From contig OZ026555.1 of NCBI GenBank assembly GCA_964020155.1, positions 4,061,795 to 4,125,794 of the forward strand: a stretch of 64,000 nucleotides of DNA, read 5' to 3'. The translations under genes and the position numbers were made by a program. Of this stretch, positions 1 to 11,905 are shown piece by piece; position 1 is the stretch's first letter, and every line of letters begins with the position of its first letter. The notes under the pieces are model-generated. The model was not told the DNA's origin and did not search any database. It saw nothing but the letters and a program-made list of their open reading frames with translations. The DNA comes from Chondrilla cf. caribensis (lineage: Eukaryota; Porifera; Demospongiae; Chondrillida; Chondrillidae).

Positions 1-192
1 ATGAGCAACAACCAGCACACGGCTGTTGAGACAGGGCAGAAAGATCGTAGCCAGGCCTGTGAAGACATGGACACATCTCTGGCTCAGGCTCACTGTAAAC
101 TTCAGAAGGCAAGTCGAGAGGATGAATTCATCGGCGAAGACACGAGCACAAGCTCTGTCAGCGGCACCCCTGAAGTATCCAGTATAGCATGA
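1..192 (+). CDS. 3' end of an unrecognised protein-coding gene (partial)
   Basis: An open frame runs from the first base of the window to a TGA at 190-192 and encodes at least 63 residues. The tail is hydrophilic and rich in Ser, Thr, Glu and Asp, ending in a Ser/Thr-rich stretch (TSTSSVSGTPEVSSIA), typical of a disordered C-terminus. The ATG at base 1 is probably incidental, because the frame reaches the window edge and the segment looks like a last exon. I do not recognise the family. A candidate poly(A) signal AATAAA with GT-rich sequence after it lies at 526-531. It could also be a chance open frame, so confidence is low. Confidence 0.4.
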   Translation: MSNNQHTAVETGQKDRSQACEDMDTSLAQAHCKLQKASREDEFIGEDTSTSSVSGTPEVSSIA

Positions 193-1256
193 TGCAGTGG
201 ATGTCCTATGTACCATCCATATGTGTGTGTGCGTGTGTGTGTACATGTATACGTATGTTTGTGTGCATTTAATACCAGATGCACACCAAGTTGACCTAAA
301 CTGTAATAATTGTTATTACTTGCTATTTTTTCAAATTTATTGAGTAGCGCAAGTTTTTGAGTTTTATTTGAGAATAGTATTTAACAAACTCACTCGTTAT
401 CACCAGTGTTTTTTCTGTATGTGTACTTACTGTAAGTTATGTGGCACTCCTTTAACTATGTACGTATATGCACTGTCTTTTGTGTTGATGTACTGGTACA
501 GCACCAGCACCAACAGGTGTGTCAAAATAAAGTGATTATTGTCACACATACACATGCATGTGCTCGGAATCTACTTAGGTACAGGGTTTTGAACAGACCT
601 TGGCTTGTCTGTAAACTGTTGATGGGTGTAATGTTAACAATATTCAGTCAGAGTGCTTGCACATACTTTACCCATTCTGACCATCACACAACCATGCAAC
701 AGTTATGGCAAAATATGTTCAAAACCATGGGCATATGTATATTATACATACATACATATGATGATGAACCACGTACATGTGTACGCTAGGATTTCAAGGA
801 TTCAAGGCTTGCATGGGGACTATATTTAGCAGTTGCAATTGCATGCAACATGGTATGGTATGAGAAAGTAGTTATTAATTCAGCTATACCTTGTATGACT
901 GATAATAATGTCAGGATCAAGGTTAATAATATCACCAGAATATGAGAGAATTTTTAATGGGATTCTCAGTTTCCTGTGTTCTGCATGTACATGTGTGTGC
1001 TCCGTTGATCTGTGGTTTGGTCATCTCTAGCACTGTATGTACTCTGTGTGTGTGCAAGTGTGTGTGTGTGTGTTATAGTAAAGTTCACGCTAGATGTAAT
1101 ACACAAGCACATGCATATATTATGCTTATTACACATATTGGCATGTACATGCCGTACAAAACAATGTACACATGTATGCACTTGTTTAAAAGTGGAAAAG
1201 GAAAAACTTTGTGTGCTGGCACAAGTACACGTGTAAATAAAGGTTAGAAGGTTCTT
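193..1256. other. Intergenic / 3' UTR region between convergent genes
   Basis: No coding exon is recognised here. The stretch is AT-rich with scattered GTGT and TACATA words. It contains AATAAA at 526-531 and another at about 1236, either of which could end the plus-strand gene that stops at 192. The downstream gene (SNRPF) runs towards it on the minus strand, so both 3' UTRs probably lie here. Confidence 0.5.
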
Positions 1257-2089
1257 TCAGTCCCTCATTTCTCCATCTTCTTCTTCCTCTTCAACTCCTC
1301 TAATGTACAGGATGTTGTTGCATCTGATGAAGACCTCTCCCAGCTGTCCAGCCAATGCACCGTCGATGTACTCTTCCGTATTGGCAAGCTGAAAGGCACA
1401 AGTTGATAGGAAGGGGTGAGAGTAACCAAATGAGTCGTTTTCAGGATATGGACTTAAAGGACTAATGCAAAAACAGACTATACAGTGAAACCTATGAAGA
1501 GACATCTCTTCAGTGCAAAAGATGGTCTCTTCCAAGATACCAACATTTCGTGAAAAAATGCAAACCATTGCAAAATACAATGTGGAGGCAAATCCTTGCT
1601 AAAGACGTAGAGCCTCCTGCTTTCAGAGACCACTCCTTCATAAACCACGAGGTATTTTCTTAGTTTTGAACTGTAACACCAACAGTATGTACGACAATGC
1701 ATTCTGTTAAGATGACATTCTGCTAGCAAGACACATAAAATTGAAATTCCTTGGATGTTCTGTTTGGTGGGTCCTTCTACGCATAAGCCATAAAGAATCT
1801 GTAATTCGACGGCACACAATCCCGGAAGGACCAGATAAGCCCCAGGACTTACTAATGATGATTTGAAGTACAATACAAAGATATAGAGGACTCCAGTGAA
1901 ATCGTACTAGCATTAACTAGTGCCTATTGTACACTGTACCCTTCATCCACATCAGGTAGAACTCACCAGTACGTTCATATAACTATCTGTTGACACGAGG
2001 TAACCTTTATACTCCATGCCCCACTTAAGCTTAACGATGACAGGTTTTCCTGTTAACTGCCCCAAAAAAGGCTTTGGATTCAGTGCCAT
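1257..2089 (-). CDS. SNRPF: Small nuclear ribonucleoprotein F (Sm protein F), complete, two exons
   Basis: Core Sm-ring protein of the U1, U2, U4 and U5 snRNPs, acting in nuclear pre-mRNA splicing. Minus-strand exons are 2089-1967 (41 codons, from ATG at 2089) and 1388-1257 (43 codons plus TGA). The intron has a GTGAGT donor and a TTTCAG acceptor, and both exons are phase 0. The 84-residue product matches the family size (86 in human). It starts [20 protein letters not shown], and [20 protein letters not shown] is the Sm1 part. The second exon has [19 protein letters not shown] and the Sm2 motif [14 protein letters not shown], then the acidic tail EEEDGEMRD. The junction reads NVL-LANTEEY where human has [10 protein letters not shown], so a Gln is replaced by Leu at the splice point. 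All of this is read directly, and the assignment is close to certain. Confidence 0.97.
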
Positions 2090-2206
2090 TGTGTGCAGTC
2101 GAGATAGATTAGTCGATAGCGAGGCACTGGCAATAAGGCGGAGGAGAGTTCAGGTACTTGACTGGTATGATGTCTGGCTTGAGGAGACGCAAAGAACACG
2201 TTCTTC

Positions 2207-2300
2207 CAAACACGTGTTTATCACGTGAAAATAAATGGCGGCAGTAAGAAAATTCCAGTCTCGCGTCGCCTGGAGTCGACCCGCTTCTTGCCTCCATTTT
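2207..2300. promoter_or_regulatory. Probable SNRPF promoter with two CACGTG E-boxes
   Basis: Upstream of the SNRPF start (2089, minus strand) is a CpG-containing stretch. It holds CACGTG at 2211-2216 and the palindrome TCACGTGA at 2221-2228, both matches to the bHLH E-box. A plus-strand ATGGCGGCA followed by GTAAGA begins at 2235, which might be the first coding exon of a divergent gene. The promoter role is inferred from position and motifs only. Confidence 0.35.
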
Positions 2301-2719
2301 TTATGCGAACACTTACTACAAATAAATGAACTTATGCCTTGAGACCGATATTTTTCCTCAGAAATGCAGTAAGAAAATTGAATTTCGCTGCAAGTAGAAG
2401 TAAATCGTGATCATAGTGACTGATAGTAGCTAATTACCGAGTACTAGTAACTGCAGCTAGCCCTATGGTGACTATAGGGCGGTTTTGATACACTGAACAG
2501 ATTGTGGTGACCAGGACTGAAGGCCTTGACTTAGTAACATTACTAATCCACTAATCCACATAGCACCTCCATTGAAATATACCACGTATAGTCCAAACTA
2601 CAGTGGGAGCTATCTATAGCTAATAAGACCCATTTGAAACCTTAATTCTAGTCCTTATCACAGAGGTTTGTAATTGAGAGGTTCCATTTATATGTATTAT
2701 TGTCTCATGTATGGACACT
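2301..2719. other. Non-coding spacer with a degraded MITE fragment
   Basis: No gene is seen. At about 2636-2691 the sequence (TAGTCCTTATCACAGAGG ... GAGAGGTTCCATT) resembles one end of the CAGTGGAACCTCT-type elements found inside DNAH6 introns, so it is probably a decayed copy. Confidence 0.4.
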
Positions 2720-2900
2720 AGGGGAGGTTGTGTGTGCAGCAAATAGTTGTGTACCACCTCCAGAAGTGTGCACATGCATCAGCATTTGTGCTACAATGTG
2801 TCACATGGACACTGAAGAGGTCGTGGTGACCAGTAATATAATTGAAAATTATGTTGCTGGTCACCACAAGACCTGTAACACACCCTCTGCTATGTACTAC
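2720..2900. repeat. Hairpin-bearing dispersed repeat, copy 1 (left edge of satellite array 1)
   Basis: An 11-bp perfect inverted repeat, GTGGTGACCAG / CTGGTCACCAC, lies at 2823-2867 around an AT-rich loop. It is preceded by CATGCATCAGCATTTGTGCT. Related sequence recurs at about 9545-9680 (GGTGACCAGTAATA plus CATGCATCAGTATTTG) and, more diverged, at about 15270-15370 just past the second satellite array. No protein is encoded. Confidence 0.45.
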
Positions 2901-2904
2901 TCCA

Positions 2905-5900
2905 TAAGATGCTTGAAGTTTTCTTCTATTCCTCCCCATACGTTGGAAATATTAAGCATACACCTCCATAATAGGTAGCTATGGTTATATGCCACATACA
3001 GAGGGAGGTAGTATTTCAGAATTTAGTTCTTGACTGAAGCTAGGTCTGGACCAGGTATTAGCTTGACACGCCCCTCTGCCATGAGATGTTTCAACACTAT
3101 TAATTTTTTTGTAGGTTTGGAGATTGACAATGTGATGCTATGACCAGAATTTGGCCCCATAGCACCCCATTGAACATTTAGTGTTACTAGCCACATACAA
3201 AGATTGGACATGTTTCAGAATTTGAAAATATTAAGTCATGGATGTAAACTAACTTATGAAGCAATTACTATTCGGAGGTACATAATATTGGTCCAGGAGG
3301 ATTGTATATATGGGAGAGAAGAGGAAAACAATGCTAAGCATCTTCTTGTATTGCTCATGAAAGAGGGGCTGTGTCAGCACATCATTTTTACCAGACCTAG
3401 CTGTGAGTGTAAACTAACTTTGGAAACTATTTTCATCTCTATAATATGTGGCCCCTAATCCTCACTATTATTAAGGAGGTGCTTATTATTTTTCAAATGT
3501 ATGGGAAAGTATAGGAATAGGAAAATACTGAACACCTTCTTGCATAGCTCATAGGAGAGAGGGTGTGTAAGCATCATATTTCAGGCAGATCTAGTTGTGG
3601 ATATAATCTAACTTATGAAGCAATTCAAGTCTCTGTATGTGGCCTGTAATCATAGCCACATTCGGAGGTGCACTATACTGTCAACTGTATATGGAAGAGA
3701 ATAGGAGAAATAACATTAAGCACATTCTTGCATTGCTCATGAGAGAGGGGTGTGTCAGCATCTGATTCATATTTTAGTCAGACCAAGTTGTTGATGTAAA
3801 CTAACTCACGAAGTAATTTCTATCTCTATATATATGTGGTCTGTAACAGTAGCTACATTCAGAGGTGTATAATATTTTTCAATGTATGGGAAAGTATAGG
3901 AGAAAACGCTGAGCACCTTTTTGTATAGCTCATGGGAGAGAGAGTGTGTCAACTTGATACTTTTACCACACCTCAATAGGTGGCCCATAACCACAGCTAC
4001 ATTTGGAGGTGTTTAATATTTGTACAATGTATGTGAGAGTATAGGAGAGAAAAAGCTAAGTACCTTTTTGTATAGCTCATGGGAGAGAGAGTGTGTCAAC
4101 TTGATACTTATACCACACCTAGCTGGGAGCATGAACAAATTATAATTATGAAATACTTCCTCTTTCCGTATGTGGTCCATAACTCTAGCTACATTCGGAG
4201 GTGCGTAATATTATTTCAATATGGGAGAGTATAGGAGAAAAAAACGTTAAACACCTTTCTGTATAGCTCATGGGAGAGGGACGTGTCAACTTGATATTGT
4301 TAACGAACCTAGCTGGGAACATGAACTAACTTATGAAATAATCCCCATCTTCGTATGTGGCCCGTAACCATAGCTACATTCAGAGGTGAAATTTTCCATG
4401 TATGGGAGAGTATGGGAGAAATAAGGTTAAGCACCTTTTTGTATAGCTCATGGGAGAGGGGGTATGTAAACATGATATTTTTACCAGACATAGCTGGAAC
4501 CATGAACTAACATATGAAGCAATTCCTCTTTCTATATCTGATTCGCAACTCTCACTACATTCGGAGGTGCTTAATAGTATTTCAATGTATGGCAGAGTAT
4601 AGGAGAAAAAAAAGCTGTGCACCTTTTTGTATAGCTCGTGGAAGAGGGAGCGTGTCAACTTGATATTTGCACCAGACCTAGCTGGGAGTATGAACTAATT
4701 TATGAAATAATTCCCATCTTCATATGTGGCCCTTAACTATAGCTACATTCGGAGGTACTTAATATTGTTTCAATGTATGGGAGAGTGTAGGAGAAAATAA
4801 CGCTAAGCACCCTTTTTTCTATAACTCATGGGAAAGGGGGCGTGTCAACTTGACATTTTCACCAGACCTAGCTGGGAACATAAACTAACTTATAAAATAA
4901 TTCCCATCTCCTTATGTGACCCGTAACCATAGCTACGCTTGGAGGTGCTTAATATTCTTCAATGTATGGGAGAGTATAGGAGAGAAAACGCTAAGCACCT
5001 TTTTGCATAGCTCATGGGGGAGGGGGCGTGTCAGCTTGATATTTTAGACAGTCCTAGCTGTGGACGTGAACTAACTTATGAAACAATTTCCATTTCCGTA
5101 GCTAACCCATAACCCCAGCTACAAGTAAAGGTGCTTAATATTCTTCAATGTATGGGAGAGTATAGGAGAAAAACGCCAAGCACCTTTTTGTATAGCTTGT
5201 GGGAGAGGGGGTGTGTCAACTTGATATTTTCACCAGACCTAACTGTAAACATTAACTAACCTATGACATAATTCCCATCTCCTTATGTGGCCCATAACCA
5301 TAGTTACATTCGGAGGTGCTTAATATTGCTTCAATGTATGGGAGAGTATACTAGAAGAAAAATAGCTAAGCACCTTTTTGCATATCTCGTGGGAGAGACG
5401 GCATGTCAATACCTATACATACGTACTCTCCCATGCATTGTATAATATAAGCACTTCCGAATGTATCTGGGGTTATGGATCACCTATCAAGATTGCTTCA
5501 TTCGAAGGTGCTTAATATTTTTTCAATGTTTGGGAGAGTACTGTACGTAGGAGAAAAATGTTAAGCACCTTTTTGCATAACTCATGGGTGAGGGGGCATG
5601 TCAACTTGATATTTTAGACACACCTAGCTGGGGGTGTGAACTAACTTCTGAAACAATACCTATCTCAATAGGTGACCCGTAACCTCAGTAACATTTGGAG
5701 GTGCTTAATATTTTTTCAATGTATGGGAGAGTACTATACGTATATAGGAGAGAAAATGCTAAACACCTTGTTCATGGGTGTAGGGGCATGTCAACTTGAT
5801 AATTTAGACAGACCTACATGAGGACGTGATCTAACTTGTGAAACAATTCCCATCTCAATAGGTGGCCCGTGACCGCAGCTACACTCAGAGGTGCTTAGTA

Positions 5901-6745
5901 TTATTTCAATGTATGGGATCCGGAGAGTATAGGAGAAAACAACACTAAGCACCTTTTTCCGTAACTCATGGGTGAGGGGGCATGTCAACTTGATATTTTA
6001 GACACACCTAGTTGAATATGTGAAATAATTTCTGAAACAATTTCCATCTCAATGGGTGGCCCGTAACCCCAGCTACATTTGGAAGTGCTTGACGTTTATA
6101 CAATGTATGGGAAAGTTAGGAGAGAAAATGCTAAGCAACTTTTTGCATAGCTCATGGGGAGGGGCATGTCATCTTGGTATTTTAGACAGACGTAGTTGGG
6201 TATGTGAACTAGCTTCTGAAACAATTCCCATCTCAATAGGTGGACCGTAACCTTAGTTACATTTGGAGGTGCTTAATATTTTTTCAATGTATGAGAGAGT
6301 ATAAGAGAGAAAACACTAAGCACCTTTTTGCCTAGCTGATTGGAGAGGGGGCGAGACAACTTAAAATTTTAGACAGACCTAGCTGGTGATGTGAACTAAC
6401 TTCTGAAAAAAATCCCATCTCAATAGGTGGCCCATAGCCCCAGCTACATTCAGAGGTGCTTAATGTTTGTACAGTGTATACTAGGAGAGTATTAAGAGAA
6501 AAAATGCTAAGCACCTTTTTGCCTAGCTCATGGGGGAGGGAGCGTGTCAACTTGATATTTTAGACAGGCCTAGCTGGGGACATGAACTAACTTCTGAAAC
6601 AATTTCCATTTCTAAAGGTGGCCCATAACCCCGGCTACATTCGGAGGTGCTTAATATTTGTACAATGTATGTGAGAGTATAGGAGAGAAAAAGCTAAGTA
6701 CCTTTTTGCCTAGCTCATGGGGGAGGGGGCATGTCAACTTGATAG
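2905..6745. repeat. Satellite array 1: ~187-bp monomer, diverged copies
   Basis: About 19-20 copies of a 185-190-bp unit. The unit order is: GCTAAGCACCTTTTTGCATA, then CTCATGGGAGAGGGGGCGTG, CAACTTGATATTTTAGACAG, ACCTAGCTGGG, CTGAAACAATTCCCATCTC, AATAGGTGGCCCGTAACC, GCTACATTCGGAGGTGCTTA, then AATGTATGGGAGAGTATAGG. The first 1-2 copies (about 2905-3185) are in reverse orientation and the rest are forward, so the array has an inverted junction near 3185. Copies are more diverged than in array 2. Short minus-strand open frames recur once per monomer because of the repeat and are not genes. Confidence 0.9.
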
Positions 6746-6769
6746 TCCGATGAGTTGTATCTTGCAGGG

Positions 6770-7347
6770 CCTCTCATCAAACTTGCACCTCTCACTGCCA
6801 CAATTCACGTGTGCCCAGGGCATCCGACGTGGACAGGGGGGTACTTCATGCCCCAGGGAGTGCATGCCACTTGTCATCAATGTTTCAGCACGCTGTTTCC
6901 TCACAGGTTGTCAAGCCGGTGACATTAAAAGGGTTTACCATCATAAGATAGTAGAGGGGTTGACTGGCTACTTTGAAGGTTCAAATTTCAGGACTGCAAA
7001 CCATTACATCTGGCACACGGAGTATCGTGGCACCAGTCGCCAATGTGGGCAATGAATTGATAGCTTCTTCGGAGACCAAAGAATCACGGATGCCACCAGT
7101 CCACAGGCCTGTCAGAGATATTCAGACTTGCACATCGGTAATCATTGTAGCCAACCAAGACACACATCAAACAGCAGCATCCTCAACACGACAACAAGAG
7201 TCTCCCTGGTTGGGCCCAAAACCTAAACTAATTAATGTAGCATGTATTTGACTCCACCTGTCCACATGCGCATAGTGTGTGCATATATGTAGGAGGGTGT
7301 GTACAAGGCGCAGTGTGTGCTTAGTAAAGTGTATGTAGCGTAAAGGT
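6770..7347 (+). repeat. Duplicated ~580-bp segment, copy A
   Basis: Starts CCTCTCATCAAACTTGCACC and ends AGTAAAGTGTATGTAGCGTA. It pairs along its length with 7967-8549 (shared blocks include GCCCAGGGCATCCGACGTGG, TCTGGCACAC and CCCAAAACCTAAACTA). Both copies have stops and shifted frames relative to each other, so I do not call a protein. It may be an unclassified transposable element or a copied gene fragment. Confidence 0.7.
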
Positions 7348-7966
7348 AGTGGCATTTGTTTCAACTACGTACCAACATATACACTGCTGGATTGATTACT
7401 TATTAATTATTATTGATTTTGAGTATTGTATAGATGTATATATTTAGTGTATAATGATTGTACATTTTGTGTAAGTATATATGAGAAGCACATTTAACAT
7501 CGCTACATGAGATGAGTCCGAATGGTGCAGTGCATGGGTGACTTGCACTAATGTAATATTGCAATTGTCCAGTAGTAACATCTTTAATCCATTTTATATG
7601 TAATCATTGAAACAATACAACTATTATATTATACTATTCGGATTCACTAATATAAAAACATCCAATTATCTCAAATGAATGCACACATTGATGCAGTACA
7701 TGGTACTAGTGCTGGTTATAAGTAGAGCATACAATATTATAATAAACTATATTAATAATTGTATTGTTTCCTATAGCATTCATGCAATGTCATTCATTAT
7801 TATTATCAATGCACATACAGTGTATGTCAAGCATTCAAATTTATAACAATTGATAGTACGTACCGGGATTCAAGAAAAGTTATGCTTTACAATAATATGA
7901 TATACATAAGATAGCATGTACTATATAAAAATTAATGTTCCTTGCAATTGAACACATCTTCCATGT
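7348..7966. other. AT-rich spacer between the two duplicated segments
   Basis: Very AT-rich, with runs of TATTATAATA-type sequence and no open frame of interest. I see no gene, RNA or clear repeat here. Confidence 0.5.
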
Positions 7967-8549
7967 CCTCTCATTGAAACTTGCACCTCTCTCTGCCACA
8001 CTTTACGTGTGCCCAGGGCATCCGACGTGGACGGGGAGGTACTTCATGCCCCGTGGCCGAGGAGAACATGCCACTTGCCACCACGCCTCAGCTGCTGATG
8101 TCATCTCACGTGTAGTCAACATCAAGCCATCGTCCCATGGTATAGGGTGGTGGACTGGCTTCTCGGGAGGTCCAGATTTCAGAGCCGTGATCTTTTACGT
8201 CTGGCACACCGAGTATCACGGGCGCCAGTCACCGATGTTGTCCTTTGTGACTTGATAGCTTCATGGGCCCGGAGACTCCAAGAATCACGGATTTACCACC
8301 AATCCACGGACCAGAAGACAGATGAACTGACTTCACATCGGTTATCATCAGAGTCAGGCCGGCAGGACACACATCAAACAGCGCAGCAGCTTCCTCAACA
8401 CGATGACAAGAGACTCCCCGGTAGGGCCCAAAACCTAAACTAGTGTAGCATGTCTGGACCCTACTATAGCCGCATGCGCATACTGTGTGCATAGGAGGGT
8501 GTGTGCAAGGCGCAGTGTGTGCATAGTAAAGTGTATGCAGCGTAAAGGT
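7967..8549 (+). repeat. Duplicated ~580-bp segment, copy B
   Basis: Second copy of the element at 6770-7347, in the same orientation, starting CCTCTCATTGAAACTTGCAC and ending with the AGTAAAGTGTATGCAGCG block. It carries a 106-codon frame from about 7935 and an overlapping 98-codon frame. Neither is preserved in copy A, and neither matches a family I recognise. Confidence 0.7.
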
Positions 8550-8559
8550 TATAATAAAT

Positions 8560-9060
8560 GGCACGGCCTAACTTACGTGCGCCCGAAGGCAATAATAAAG
8601 GAAAAGGGTGGTGAGCAGAGAGCCGTGTGGTTCCGACAACATAGCCTTCGTAGGAATCTACTTACAGGACCCCTAGGGGAGACTAGCCGACCATGATCCC
8701 AGGCACCGCCCGCCTCCGAAGAGGACGGACGCCCAAACCTCGTCCGAGAACACTCGAGAGACCCGACGACTCACAGGAGACCGGGACGTGTGAACTCCAT
8801 GCGTGATCTAACAGCGAACCGAAGAAGGAGAGGGTAGAACAGCTAACCACGCTTGCGCTCGGGGCACCCCCTCCAATTCGAATCCTCCAGCATCTGCAGC
8901 TTCCCCAACACGGATCTACTCACAAAGAAAATGGACGCGACGTGATCTTTTATAGAGGTTCGTACTTCGGCGATTCCCAAACGATGAATATTGATTTGAC
9001 GGTACTGTGTGATGTTGTGCCAGACCCTAGGCGCCAGCAATACAGACACAAGACCTAGCC
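8560..9060. other. GC-rich island of unknown origin
   Basis: Compositionally unlike its surroundings, with many CpG and CCG words (for example CCGCCCGCCTCCGAAGAGGA at about 8708). On the minus strand an open frame of 68 codons starts with ATG at 9049. It contains a GTGAGT that could be a donor and a TATAAAA word at about 8947-8955. I cannot assign any protein family. It could be an inserted element, a promoter or an old exon. Confidence 0.3.
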
Positions 9061-9094
9061 ATGATCGTCACTTTGTCACAACAATGCTCTGAAC

Positions 9095-9174
9095 TCTAAA
9101 CAAACATGTTCCAAACTATAAACATACATGTTCCAAAGTTCAAACAAACATGTTCCAAACTGTAAACAAACATG
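9095..9174 (+). repeat. Short tandem repeat, ~25-27-bp unit
   Basis: Three to four copies of a unit close to AAACAAACATGTTCCAAACT. Confidence 0.7.
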
Positions 9175-9303
9175 TATACCGTTTTAATTCAGGCTGTAAT
9201 TTCTATGCGTGTGTATGGATGTGCATGTGAATGTGCTGTTAGATGTACATGTGCATGTGTGTCACTGTGTGTGTGTGCGCATGCATGCATGTATATGTGT
9301 GTG

Positions 9304-9502
<199 letters not shown>

Positions 9503-9544
9503 ATTCGTGTGTTCCTGAATATGTGTGTGTATGGCACATCTTGC

Positions 9545-9680
9545 TATGATTCATCACATGGATACTGGTGGATCCAAGGTGACCAGTAATAAATTTAACA
9601 TTATCTAGCTATTCATCACCAGCTCCATCGTAGATGCAGGACGGCATACATGCATCAGTATTTGATATGTACACTGGGTA
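9545..9680. repeat. Hairpin-bearing dispersed repeat, copy 2
   Basis: Carries GGTGACCAGTAATAAATTTA and, about 40 bases on, CATCACCAGC, a weaker version of the 2823-2867 hairpin. It is followed by a CATACATGCATCAGTATTTG block also seen at 2770-2790. Confidence 0.4.
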
Positions 9681-11129
9681 GCTCATGGTATGATTATAAG
9701 GTATGATTATATTCAATTTGCTGAATGGGAATGATTTTCTTTCATTCTATATACTTTGATTCTAAGTGTCTATTCTAGTAGTACATAGTGCAGAGCCTTA
9801 TGCAAGATGTAGTTGCTCAAGTTTCTTAAGCATGTGGTGATCCGCGATCAATGATCTCTCTGTATATAGACATGTGAATGTATTGAACTGATGATAATCA
9901 TTAAATGCTAAGGAATGATGTGTTTATAAATGTCTACTATGATGGTATTCACAATGATATAGCATGCATTTCACTATCACTGACTCCATTTGGTAAATCA
10001 CCATAGGTATGTATGCATGATAATATTATATGTGTGTGAGTACATGTACGTGCGTGTGTATACATATGGATGCAAATATGAATCTGTGTATGTATATTAT
10101 GCATGAGCATGAATGTGCGTACATACATTATTCGTTATAATCCTATTATATAGCCTAAGTATCATAATTTGTGACAATTTTTTGGTGCAGTGGACCTCCT
10201 GGCAAAGCAGCGCAAGGGAATCTCTTTTTGCAATTGAAGTGGACCATGCATGAATCTGCAACTGCAGTGTGACATTCTAATAAATTAGGATCAGCAATGC
10301 TTTATTATACCTGATTGTATCATGTCAATTTACTGCTTAATATGTTCTATTATTATGACATTCTGCATAATACATAACTTGCGTACATACTGTAAGAGTA
10401 CTCACTGTATGATATAATTTAATATTGATAACAAACAGTACATCCGAGTCAATTACATTAATGACTTGGCAATGCTTACTATAATGTAATACGAAATGTC
10501 AATACTAGATACACCAGTTTCCAGTACAATTAATATGAAACTAATGCTAATACAACTAATATGAAAAGTCGATACTAGATACATCAGTTTCTGGTACAAT
10601 TACAGTAACTCATTTCAGCAATTGAAAACAATTCTATTCTGTGTGTTAACCGGCATGCCCTTGATCTTGGACTGATGGGAAGGCATCAGATTCTGCAGAC
10701 CGGTTGAGTTTGTGTCATTTAGCTTGGTCTTAACTGTATGTATGTACCAAACACATGTACATGTTTTAGTACATTAGTAGCATGTAGCACATGTACTTTA
10801 AGTATGTACACATATGCTATATGGAAGTGCAGACACAAAGCCAGGACTACAGGTACGGAAATATGTGCAAGTGGTGAAACGGACACACTATGATATTATA
10901 ATAATATATCATAGTTTATCTATGCATGTACATATGTATGTACCTTCTCTTAGCCTCCCTGTCACCCACAGCTTGGGCAATCCGCTCATCTTCATCACTT
11001 TTCTCCTACAGAAATAAATAATATACATAATAATAATTATAAATATAGATATATTGTGGTTATATACGTACATAAATGTATAGATGCAAACACATACATA
11101 ATACTATGTTCATAGAGAGAGTTTAGAGC
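9681..11129. other. AT-rich intergenic stretch, no clear gene
   Basis: Mostly AT-rich with TGTATGTA words. Two weak exon-like segments are discussed elsewhere: minus strand 11005-10944 and plus strand from about 10193. No recognisable protein was found. Confidence 0.4.
10944..11005 (-). other. Isolated exon-like segment (unassigned)
   Basis: On the minus strand this 62-base segment is preceded by a pyrimidine-rich TTTATTTCTGTAG acceptor-like sequence and followed by GTACAT. Its first frame reads EKSDEDERIAQAVGDREAKR, a highly charged sequence of coding character, but a second frame is open too. No neighbouring exon on this strand could be joined to it. It may be a real exon of an unseen gene or a chance match. 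Confidence 0.25.
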
Positions 11130-11905
11130 GAACATCCAAATGTAGCAAAAGTTAGGGACCACATATGAAGATGCGAATTGTTTCAGAAGTTAGCATACTT
11201 CCACAGCTAGGTCTTCCTAAAATATCATGTTAACACACCCCCTCTCCAATGAGCTATGCAAGAAGGTGCTTAGCGCTATTTCCCCTATACATTAAGTACA
11301 TGACATACCTAAAAAATGCTAAGCACCTCCGAATGTAGTTTCAGAAGTTAGTTCACATCCCCAGCTAGGTCTTCCTATAATATCATATTAACACGCCCCC
11401 TCTCCCATGAGCTATGCAAAAAGTGCTTAGCATTTTCTCTCCTATACTCTCCATAAACTGTACAAAATTATTATTAAGCACCTCCGAATGTAGCCGGGGT
11501 TATGGGCCACCTTTAGAAATGGGAATTGTTTCAGAAGTTAGTTTATGTCCCCAGATAGGTCTGTCTAAAATATCAAGTTGACACGCTCCTTCCCCCATGA
11601 GCTATGCAAAAGGGTTCTTAGCGTTTTCTCTCCTATACTCTCCCAAACATTAAAAAGGTATTAAGCACCCCCAAATGAAGCTGGGGTTACAGGCCACCTA
11701 TTGAGATGGGAATTGTTTCAGAAGTTAGTTCACGTCCCCAGCTAGGTGTGTCTATAATATCAAGTTGACACGCCCCCTCCCCCATGAGCTATGCAAAAAG
11801 GTGCTTAGCATTTTCTCTGCTATACTCCTCCATACAATATACAAACATAAAGCACCTCCAAATATAGCTGAGGTTATGGACCACCTATAGAGATTCAATT
11901 CCCAT
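11130..11905 (-). repeat. Satellite array 2, inverted part (~4 monomers)
   Basis: Copies of the ~187-bp monomer in reverse orientation (for example CCCCCTCTCCCATGAGCTAT at about 11395 and CACGCCCCCTCCCCCATGAG at about 11770). They end at the head-to-head junction near 11900, where the orientation flips. Confidence 0.9.

Noticed and set aside
1389..1873. Longer minus-strand open frames overlapping SNRPF (131 and 107 codons)
   Set aside because: They read through the SNRPF intron; the Sm-F homology starts exactly at the acceptor at 1388.
8843..9049. 68-codon minus-strand frame in the GC-rich island
   Set aside because: Starts with ATG and has a possible donor, but no family was recognised and no downstream exon could be joined; kept only as a property of the island.
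10193..10246. Plus-strand segment after TTTTTTGGTGCAG reading DLLAKQRKGISFCN then stop
   Set aside because: Could be a terminal exon, but it has no upstream partner and no recognisable homology, and the minus strand is also open there.
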